A stretch of DNA of 37,824 nt from Bog-159 sp049511415 (GTDB lineage Bacteria > Acidobacteriota > Terriglobia > Bryobacterales > Bryobacteraceae), in contig JBEKYC010000068.1 of the NCBI GenBank assembly GCA_049511415.1, forward strand, positions 1 to 37,824, in the 5' to 3' direction. The position numbers were made by a program, and so were the translations under genes. Shown one piece after another: positions 32,138 through 37,824 of this stretch (its first letter is position 1; every line of letters begins with the position of its first letter). The notes under the pieces are model-generated. The model did not search any database. It saw only the letters and a program-made list of their open reading frames with translations, and was not told the DNA's origin.

Positions 32138-33282
32138 GGCAGGACCTCCAGCATGCGGTGGATATCGTCCGGACTGATGTAGAAGTGGGGGGAGACGCGC
32201 ACCCAGCCCTGGCGCGGCGCGGCGGTGATGCCCGCGTCTTTCAGGCGCTGGACGATGGCTCCGGCTTCGATGCCGGGTTTGCGAAAGCTCACGATTCCTG
32301 CGCCGCTCGCCGGCGTGCGGCGGCCGAGCAGTTCGTAGCCCTTGGCCTCGGCTCCGTTTGCGACCATGTCTCCGAGCCTCTGGACGGCGGGTGCGACGGC
32401 GTCAATCCCGACTTGCAAAAGAAATTCGATGGAAGCGCGCAGGCCATAACAGCCGATGGTGTTGAGGCTGCCGCATTCGTAGCGGCCGGCGTCGGAGCGC
32501 AGGGTCATATCGCGGGACGCGTAATCGGCATAGCCCGCGACGTTGGTCCAGCCGAACTCCATGGGCCGGACGGAATCCTGCAACTCTTGCGATACAAAGA
32601 GGATGGCGCAACCCTCCGAAGCCAGGAGCCACTTGTGGCCGTCGGCTGCCAGGGCTCCGATGCGGGCGCGGCGCACGTCCAGCGGGAACGCGCCGAGGCC
32701 TTGGATGGCATCGACAAAGAAGAACGCGCCATGGCGATGGCAGATCTCGCCGATGGCGTTCAGGTCCACGCGGTGGCCGCTCAGATACTGCACGAAGCTG
32801 ATGGCCAGCATGCGCGCGCCGCGGCAGGCCTGGTCGATGCGGTCGAGGGGATCCAGACAGGAGAGCCATTCCACCTGAACGCCGGTAGCTTCCAGCCGCT
32901 TCCAGGGGTAGTAATTCGAGGGGAACTCTTCGCGAAAGGCGACGATTTTGTCGCCCGCGCGCCAATCGATGCCGTTGGCGACGGTGGAGACGCCTTCGGA
33001 GGTGTTCTTCATCAGGGCGATTTCGCTCCGGTCAGCGCCAATCAGGCGCGCGGCCGCGCGGCGCAGACCTTCGTAGGTTTCGAGCCACTGCCCATAATGC
33101 AGGCTGCCACACTCCAGGGAGTCGGCCGCGAGCCATTGCATGGCCTCGGCGGCGGCACGGCAGAGGGGCGATACCGCGGCGTGATTCAGGTAGATGAGGC
33201 GCTGGCGCACCGGGAACTGGTCGGCGTATTGTACCCAAAGGTCCGCCGGCGATTTTGCAGTTGTGTCGAAACCCATTATCAT
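32134..33282 (-). CDS. Class V aminotransferase (cysteine desulfurase/kynureninase-like fold)
   Basis: A 382-residue PLP enzyme. The N-terminal YLNHAAVSPL, the phosphate-binding KNTSEGVSTVANGI, the PLP-stacking region FFFVDAIQGLGAFPLD and the Schiff-base Lys217 in ADGHKWLLASEG fit the class V fold. Members include cysteine desulfurases, isopenicillin N epimerases and similar lyases. The catalytic Cys loop of NifS-type desulfurases is not evident, so a desulfurase role is not supported. The start is ATG at 33282 or the second ATG at 33276; neither has a ribosome binding site. It is translationally coupled to the M14 gene downstream. Confidence 0.88.
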   Translation of the reverse strand: MIMGFDTTAKSPADLWVQYADQFPVRQRLIYLNHAAVSPLCRAAAEAMQWLAADSLECGSLHYGQWLETYEGLRRAAARLIGADRSEIALMKNTSEGVSTVANGIDWRAGDKIVAFREEFPSNYYPWKRLEATGVQVEWLSCLDPLDRIDQACRGARMLAISFVQYLSGHRVDLNAIGEICHRHGAFFFVDAIQGLGAFPLDVRRARIGALAADGHKWLLASEGCAILFVSQELQDSVRPMEFGWTNVAGYADYASRDMTLRSDAGRYECGSLNTIGCYGLRASIEFLLQVGIDAVAPAVQRLGDMVANGAEAKGYELLGRRTPASGAGIVSFRKPGIEAGAIVQRLKDAGITAAPRQGWVRVSPHFYISPDDIHRMLEVLP

Positions 33283-33316
33283 GAATATACGTTATAAGCC
33301 CTAAAGGAGGCGGACC
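33283..33316. promoter_or_regulatory. 34-base divergent intergenic region
   Basis: Only 34 bases separate the divergent aminotransferase and M48 genes. On the minus strand TATATT at 33289-33284 resembles a -10 box that would start transcription at about 33277, essentially at the second ATG. On the plus strand the region holds TTATAAG and a strong AAAGGAGG ribosome binding site at 33303-33310. The plus promoter must extend into the aminotransferase gene. Confidence 0.4.
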
Positions 33317-34288
33317 ATGCGGCGGACCAGCGCTGCCATACTGTTATCATTCGCGATTCTGACCGCATTGTTTGCCGACGACAAGAAAGACGATCCCAGC
33401 CAGATCGGCAACCGGGATGTGGGCAAGGGCCTGAACTGCTATTCGATCGAGAAAGAGATCGCCATGGGCAAGCAGTTGGCGGGCGAGGTCAGCCGCCAGG
33501 CGAAGATGGTCGACGATGCCACCATCACGGAATTCGTGAATCGGGTGGGTCAAAATCTGGCGCGAAATTCCGACGCAAAGGTGCCGTTCACGTTCCAGGT
33601 GATCGACGACTCCAGCCTGAACGCTTTTGCGCTGCCCGGCGGCTACGTTTTTGTGAATTCGGGGCTGCTCACGGCGGCGGAAACGGAAGCGGAGATGGCC
33701 AGCGCCATGGCGCACGAGATCGCGCACGTGGCGGCGCGCCATATGACCCGGCAGGCGTGCCAGGCGCAGATAGCCAATATAGCCACGCTGCCGCTGATCT
33801 TTCTGGGCGGTTGGGGAGGCTATGCCGCACGGCAGGCTGCCAGTGCCGCTATCCCGATGACTTTCCTGTCGTTTACGCGCGCGCACGAGGCGGAGGCCGA
33901 CTATTTGGGCGTGCAGTATCTGTATGCCGCGGGCTACGATCCGACCGCGGCCATCGACATGTTCGAAAAGATGATGTCGCTGCAGCGGCGGAAAGACGGG
34001 GGTATCGCCAGGGTATTTGCGACGCATCCCATGAATGAGGACCGGCTGAAGAAAACCCAGGCGGAGATAGCCAAGATCCTACCGCAGAAGTCTGAATACG
34101 TGGTTTCGACTTCGGAGTACACGGCTGTGCGCGATCGGTGGCTGGCCATCGAGAACGCCCGCCGGACGCGTTCCGTGGAAAAAGACGCCAAGGCTCCGGT
34201 GCTGCGGCGCGCGCCGGGAAGCGGCGCGCCCGACGATAGCACCGCCGACGACAAGCCCACAATCAAAAGACGGGACTTAGAAGAGTAA
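33317..34288 (+). CDS. M48 family zinc metalloprotease (paralogue 1), exported
   Basis: A 323-residue protein with a signal peptide (MRRTSAAILLSFAILTALFA) and a strong ribosome binding site. The zinc motif HEIAH is at 133-137, and the third ligand is probably Glu193 in EAEADYLG. A hydrophobic pair of segments (IATLPLIFLGGWGGY) lies between. This pattern matches the periplasmic BepA/YfgC and LoiP type of M48 proteases, which degrade misfolded outer-membrane proteins. The last 35 residues are low complexity and charged, carrying VLRRAPGSG and PTIKRRD, and the tail is shared with paralogue 2. There is no TPR domain as in BepA. Confidence 0.93.
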   Translation: MRRTSAAILLSFAILTALFADDKKDDPSQIGNRDVGKGLNCYSIEKEIAMGKQLAGEVSRQAKMVDDATITEFVNRVGQNLARNSDAKVPFTFQVIDDSSLNAFALPGGYVFVNSGLLTAAETEAEMASAMAHEIAHVAARHMTRQACQAQIANIATLPLIFLGGWGGYAARQAASAAIPMTFLSFTRAHEAEADYLGVQYLYAAGYDPTAAIDMFEKMMSLQRRKDGGIARVFATHPMNEDRLKKTQAEIAKILPQKSEYVVSTSEYTAVRDRWLAIENARRTRSVEKDAKAPVLRRAPGSGAPDDSTADDKPTIKRRDLEE

Positions 34289-34369
34289 CCCGGCGCCCGT
34301 ACCATACGTATAAGAAACAGCGGCACGGGTACACCCATTTGGGCGTATAGTTAAGTAACAGGAGTCTCC

Positions 34370-35377
34370 ATGAAGCGGTTCTTAGCGATACCGGTGGCTT
34401 TTCTGGCAGTTTTCACCCTTCTGCCAAACTACACTTTCGCCGACGACAAGAAAAACGATCCGGATGAAATCGGCAATCGCGACGTGGGCAAGGGCGTCAA
34501 TTTCTGGTCCTTGGAAAAAGAGATCGCGCTGGGCAAACAATTGGCGCAGGAAGTGGAGCGCCAGGCCAAGATTATCGACGATCCGATCATTGCCGAGTAT
34601 GTGAACCGCGTGGGACAGAACCTGGTGCGGAACTCCGATGCCAAGGTGCCGTTCACGATCAAAGTGCTGGACGCGGAGGAAGTGAACGCGTTTGCGCTGC
34701 CCGGCGGTTTCTTCTTCGTGAACTCCGGCCTGATCCTGAAAGCGGACAGCGAATCGGAACTGGCGGGAGTGATGGCGCACGAGATCGCGCACGTGGCCGC
34801 GCGGCATGGCACGCGGCAAGCGACGCGCGGCCAACTCATCAACATCGCCATGATTCCGGTGATGATCATGAGCGGCGGCTGGACCGGGTACGCGATTTAT
34901 CAAGGCGCCAGCCTGGCGATCCCCATGGGTTTCCTGGCCTTCACGCGCAGCATGGAGCGGGAAGCCGATTTCCTGGGTCTGCAATACATGTACAAGGCCG
35001 GCTACGATCCGACGTCGTTCGTGGATTTCTTCGAAAAGATCCAGACCATGGAGAAACGCAAGCCGGGCACCATGGCGAAGGTTTTTTCGACCCACCCGAT
35101 GACCGACGACCGCATCAAAGCCTCGCAGGAGGAGATCGATAAAATCCTGAAGGCGAAGCCGGAATACGTGGTTAACACCTCGGAATTCAACGATGTGAAG
35201 GCGCGGTTGTACTCGCTGCACAACAAGCGGAAAAACGAAAAAGGCAAGGACGATCCGAATCGGCCGACCTTGCGGCGCGCGCCCGGCAGCGGGACCAGTC
35301 CGGCGGGCGACGACGACGGACAGAAGCCCGATCAGGACGAGCGTCCCACGCTGAAACGCCGCGACGGCGACAGCTAG
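34370..35377 (+). CDS. M48 family zinc metalloprotease (paralogue 2), exported
   Basis: A 335-residue tandem homologue of the preceding gene, 81 bases downstream, with AGGAG before the ATG. It has a signal peptide (RFLAIPVAFLAVFTLLPNYT), the mature start DDKKNDPDEIGNRDVGKG nearly identical to paralogue 1, and HEIAH at 137-141. Further shared features are NAFALPGGFFFVNSGL and the late THPMTDDRIKASQEEI. The charged tail has TLRRAPGSG and PTLKRRD. It is likely periplasmic quality control, like its neighbour. The intergenic space between the two contains GTATAGTTAA but no clear terminator, so they may be expressed together or separately. Confidence 0.93.
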   Translation: MKRFLAIPVAFLAVFTLLPNYTFADDKKNDPDEIGNRDVGKGVNFWSLEKEIALGKQLAQEVERQAKIIDDPIIAEYVNRVGQNLVRNSDAKVPFTIKVLDAEEVNAFALPGGFFFVNSGLILKADSESELAGVMAHEIAHVAARHGTRQATRGQLINIAMIPVMIMSGGWTGYAIYQGASLAIPMGFLAFTRSMEREADFLGLQYMYKAGYDPTSFVDFFEKIQTMEKRKPGTMAKVFSTHPMTDDRIKASQEEIDKILKAKPEYVVNTSEFNDVKARLYSLHNKRKNEKGKDDPNRPTLRRAPGSGTSPAGDDDGQKPDQDERPTLKRRDGDS

Positions 35378-35407
35378 ACTCCTTGTGTTCCTTAAAAGTT
35401 AACACGC

Positions 35408-35439
35408 GTTGGGCGGGGCCGATAAAGTCCCGCGCCAAC
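35408..35439 (+). other. Imperfect stem-loop between the M48 gene and uppS
   Basis: GTTGGGCGGG at 35408-35417 pairs with CCCGC-G-CCAAC at 35429-35439, giving ten base pairs with one bulged G and an 11-base loop. No run of T follows, so it is not a typical rho-independent terminator. It could be a weak terminator for the M48 pair or part of a regulatory region for uppS. Confidence 0.35.
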
Positions 35440-35464
35440 TGAAGCCCGCCCTCCCGCTCTGTTG

Positions 35465-35470
35465 TAATAT
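35465..35470 (+). promoter_or_regulatory. Candidate -10 box of uppS
   Basis: TAATAT stands 13 bases before the ATG at 35483, with no good -35 element. Transcription from it would start about 5 bases before the start codon. The uppS start also has no convincing ribosome binding site, which would agree with a very short leader. Low confidence. Confidence 0.25.
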
Positions 35471-35482
35471 GAAGTTTACCGC

Positions 35483-36322
35483 ATGAAGGCCTTACTGGAT
35501 TCCCTCCGCCCCGGCGAACGGGATTGGGAACTTTCAACTGCAATCGATCCGGACAGATTGCCGGCCCATATCGCCATCATCATGGATGGCAATGGCCGTT
35601 GGGCTGCGCGGCGGCGTCTACCGCGGGTGGCAGGCCACAAAGCGGGAGTGGGTCCGGTGCGCCGGACGGTGGAGACCTGCGCGCGGCTGGGAATTCAGGT
35701 ACTTACCCTTTACGCATTCTCGGTGGAGAACTGGAAGCGGCCGCGCGCCGAAGTGGAGACGCTGTGGCGGTTGCTGCGGTTCTACCTGCGCAAGGAATTG
35801 CCGGAGCTGCAAAAGAACGACATCCGGCTACAGGCCATCGGCCGGCTGCAAGCGTTACCGGGGGACGTGCGGCGGGAATTGGAAGCGGTGGAGAGCGCCA
35901 CGGCTTCCAATCGGGGACTGCTGGTTAACCTGGCCATTAATTATGGCGGACGGACGGAAATCGTGGACGCGGTGAACGCCATTCTGGACGAAGCGCGCCT
36001 GGAAGGGAACCTGGCTACGCTGCGCATCGACGAGGAGGCCATCGCCAGCCATCTCTACACGGCTTCTTCGCCGGCGCCCGATCTGCTGATTCGCACGTCC
36101 GGAGAGATGCGAATCAGCAACTTTCTGCTCTGGCAGATGGCTTATGCGGAGCTCTACATGACGGAGACGCTGTGGCCGGACTTCAACCGGACCCATCTGC
36201 TCACGGCCGTCCTGGAATATCAGAAGCGTGACCGCCGCTACGGCGGTTTGAGCGCCGCGCCCATGGAGACCGCGCCCTCCGCCATTTCCGATGAAATGAT
36301 CGCCGCGCTGCCCACCAGATGA
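35483..36322 (+). CDS. uppS: Isoprenyl transferase (undecaprenyl diphosphate synthase)
   Basis: A 279-residue cis-prenyltransferase that adds isopentenyl units to farnesyl diphosphate to make the C55 lipid carrier used for peptidoglycan and other envelope glycans. Visible motifs: IIMDGNGRWA near residue 33 (catalytic Asp and diphosphate loop), LTLYAFSVENWKRP near 75, NLAINYGGRTEI near 150, and LLIRTSGEMRISNFLLWQ with YAELYMTETLWPDF near 200-230. It is about 25 residues longer than E. coli UppS, with extra sequence at both ends. Its stop overlaps the start of cdsA (ATGA), the common envelope-lipid gene order. Confidence 0.96.
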   Translation: MKALLDSLRPGERDWELSTAIDPDRLPAHIAIIMDGNGRWAARRRLPRVAGHKAGVGPVRRTVETCARLGIQVLTLYAFSVENWKRPRAEVETLWRLLRFYLRKELPELQKNDIRLQAIGRLQALPGDVRRELEAVESATASNRGLLVNLAINYGGRTEIVDAVNAILDEARLEGNLATLRIDEEAIASHLYTASSPAPDLLIRTSGEMRISNFLLWQMAYAELYMTETLWPDFNRTHLLTAVLEYQKRDRRYGGLSAAPMETAPSAISDEMIAALPTR

Positions 36323-37098
36323 AGCGGGTCCTCACGGCGCTGGTCCTGATTCCCCTGATCGTTTATGTGGTCCTGTGGTCCCCGGCGTGGGCCGTGCTGG
36401 CGGTTACGGCGCTGGTAGCGCTGTTGTGCTATCACGAATACGCGGGTATCGCGGCGGTCTATCACGGGGGATCGCCGGGACCGGTGGGTTACGGCGCCGG
36501 GTTGCTGGTGCTGGCCCTGCCTGGGGAAGGTCAGGCGTTGATCGCCGTGGTCGCGATTGCGCTCATCGGGCTGAGCCTGGCGTTGCGGGCCGACGACTTG
36601 CGGGCAGGCATCGTGCGCACCGCCTTCCTGGTGATGGGGGTGGTGTACGTCTTCGGATGCTGGCGCTTTGCGCCTTTGCTGGGGTCGCGGAACCGGTACT
36701 GGCTGATGTACGCCCTGATGCTGAATTGGATCGGCGATATCGGGGCTTATTATGTGGGCCGGGCGGTGGGCCGGCACAAGCTGGCGCCCATCGTGAGTCC
36801 GGGCAAATCCTGGGAAGGCGCGGCGGCGTCGCTGGCGGCTTCGCTGCTGTTTGGCTACTTTTTCCTGCGCGGCACGATTCCAGAGGTTGGGCCATTGGCC
36901 GCGTTAGGTCTGACGGCGGCGGCGAACGTGGCGGGGCAGTTCGGCGACCTGTGCGAGTCGGCTTTGAAGCGCGGCGCGGGCGTAAAGGATAGCGGTAACC
37001 TGCTGCCTGGGCATGGCGGCATGCTGGATCGCGTGGATAGCACCTTGTTTACGCTGCCGGTGGTGTATCTCTGCCTGGTATTAATGGGCGGGTGGTAA
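36319..37098 (+). CDS. cdsA: Phosphatidate cytidylyltransferase
   Basis: A 259-residue membrane protein with about seven hydrophobic segments. It makes CDP-diacylglycerol from phosphatidate and CTP, the branch point of phospholipid synthesis. The CdsA signature is at the C-terminal side: SALKRGAGVKDSGNLLPGHG followed by GMLDRVDST, with the essential acidic residues. Upstream is GDIGAYYVGRAVGRHKLAP and SPGKSWEGA, also conserved. The ATG overlaps the uppS stop. Its end overlaps the end of the opposing gene by 18 bases. Confidence 0.95.
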   Translation: MKRVLTALVLIPLIVYVVLWSPAWAVLAVTALVALLCYHEYAGIAAVYHGGSPGPVGYGAGLLVLALPGEGQALIAVVAIALIGLSLALRADDLRAGIVRTAFLVMGVVYVFGCWRFAPLLGSRNRYWLMYALMLNWIGDIGAYYVGRAVGRHKLAPIVSPGKSWEGAAASLAASLLFGYFFLRGTIPEVGPLAALGLTAAANVAGQFGDLCESALKRGAGVKDSGNLLPGHGGMLDRVDSTLFTLPVVYLCLVLMGGW

Positions 37099-37794
37099 CT
37101 GCGCCACTACGGCTCCCGCGGCATCCAGAAGCTGCAGCACGGGTGACCCATCCGGCTTGACCTGAATGCGGATGCGGTCGCGGCCCTGCGGGTCCATGAG
37201 GCGTAGCCCCACGGAGCGGTCGCCGTTGCGGCCGAAATAGGCCCGCTGGGCATCGCCGGGATGCGCCGCAAGGAATTTTCTCCACTCGGCTTCCTGTGCG
37301 GCCGGCGGCAGGTTTCGGATGCGCAAGGAGGCCTCGAACGCGTCCATGATGGGGTAGTCGCCACGGTCCGTGATGCCGATCCCGGAGTGGCGCCGGCCGT
37401 TTTCCTCGCCCGCGTCGATGGTGAACACCTGGTCCTGCTGGTATTGATCGAAGCTGAGGTGGCCGAAGCTTTCCACCTTGCCATCAGGAGCTTTGGAGCC
37501 ACCGAAGATGAGGCCGCCGTCTTCGCTGCCTTCGTCGTCGAAGAAAATGACGCCCGCGGTGCGGCGATCCTCACGCGGATACTCCTTGCCTTTGACGATC
37601 ATGCCGGGAGACTGCGCTTTATTGGACAGGACCATGCGAAGAGTGCCGTCCGGCTCGACGACGTTGATGCGGTGGACGGTGATGTCATCGAAGGCGGCGG
37701 ATCGCGAGCGGTTAGCGAACCCGGAGAGCAGGGTGACGGCGAAGGTGACCGTCAGCACGCCGGAATAGATGGTCAGAAAACGCTGGCTGCACAT
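37081..37794 (-). CDS. Membrane-anchored protein of unknown function
   Basis: A 237-residue protein with one N-terminal hydrophobic segment (IYSGVLTVTFAVTLLSGFAN), then a soluble, mostly beta-rich part facing the periplasm. Similar short units of the form D-x-x-G-x-x-R-x-x-L/I recur, for example VVEPDGTLRMVLSN near residue 45 and LMDPQGRDRIRIQV near 205, separated by FGGSK and GIGITDRGDY segments. Repeats of this kind occur in conserved hypothetical proteins of Acidobacteria. No catalytic motif is visible and I do not recognise a named family. The start is an ATG 30 bases from the window end. It overlaps cdsA by 18 bases. Confidence 0.75.
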   Translation of the reverse strand: MCSQRFLTIYSGVLTVTFAVTLLSGFANRSRSAAFDDITVHRINVVEPDGTLRMVLSNKAQSPGMIVKGKEYPREDRRTAGVIFFDDEGSEDGGLIFGGSKAPDGKVESFGHLSFDQYQQDQVFTIDAGEENGRRHSGIGITDRGDYPIMDAFEASLRIRNLPPAAQEAEWRKFLAAHPGDAQRAYFGRNGDRSVGLRLMDPQGRDRIRIQVKPDGSPVLQLLDAAGAVVAQLPPAH

Positions 37795-37824
37795 ACGTCG
37801 ATTCTACTGGAGGCGGACATAGGT

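Noticed and set aside
32056..33297. Open frame of 413 codons opposite the aminotransferase gene
   Set aside because: The PLP-binding motifs are on the other strand; no motif in this frame.
35408..35439. Rho-independent terminator of the M48 genes
   Set aside because: The hairpin has a bulge and no following T-run; kept only as a stem-loop.
1..37824. CRISPR arrays, tRNA or rRNA genes, insertion sequences, integrases or attachment sites
   Set aside because: No regularly spaced repeats, no cloverleaf-like or rRNA-like sequence and no transposase or integrase motifs were seen in the intergenic regions or genes.

Overview
The window is a GC-rich stretch of bacterial chromosome, densely packed with ordinary genes. 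It most likely comes from an Acidobacteriota member of the Solibacter/Bryobacter type. The strongest marker is the protein at 22267-23574, whose C-terminal half matches the domain known from Candidatus Solibacter (TIGR03437-like). The many secreted peptidases, the ankyrin protein and the DUF362 protein fit the same group. I see no rRNA, tRNA, CRISPR array, insertion sequence, prophage or integrase, and base composition looks even throughout.

Layout: 1-4592 holds the end of a secreted di-heme (MbnH/cytochrome c peroxidase-like) protein, an S9 prolyl oligopeptidase-type peptidase and an ankyrin protein with a structured leader. 4638-14312 is a potassium/ammonium block. It contains a Usp-like protein, a 27-residue membrane peptide and kdpF-kdpA-kdpB-kdpC, then glnK-amtB on the opposite strand, then two tandem proteins made only of the KdpD N-terminal sensor and Usp domains, with no histidine kinase. 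A probable PPi-dependent phosphofructokinase follows (14372-15556).

15564-21883 is a tightly packed minus-strand operon: a secreted protein of unknown function, DUF362, gamma-glutamyltransferase, FRG-domain protein and ATP-grasp ligase. A divergent intergenic region of about 380 bases separates it from a plus-strand pair, the Solibacter-type C-terminal-domain protein and a 925-residue fusion of alkaline-phosphatase-superfamily, TPR and sulfotransferase-like domains. Next come a PEP mutase/isocitrate lyase-family protein and a NIPSNAP protein, divergent from an ArsR-type regulator. They are followed by a DUF2442 protein, a DHH phosphoesterase, an M14 carboxypeptidase and a class V aminotransferase.

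33317-37794 carries two tandem M48 metalloproteases with a shared basic C-terminal tail, then the envelope lipid pair uppS-cdsA, and a membrane-anchored protein of unknown function on the other strand.

The most notable points are the kinase-less duplicated KdpD modules beside kdp and glnK-amtB, the three-part phosphatase-TPR-sulfotransferase fusion, the five-gene operon joining gamma-glutamyl transfer with ATP-grasp ligation, and the fact that every convergent gene pair overlaps or nearly touches. I did not find a clear defence system or other wholly new system. The kinase-less KdpD arrangement is the best candidate for something functionally unusual.
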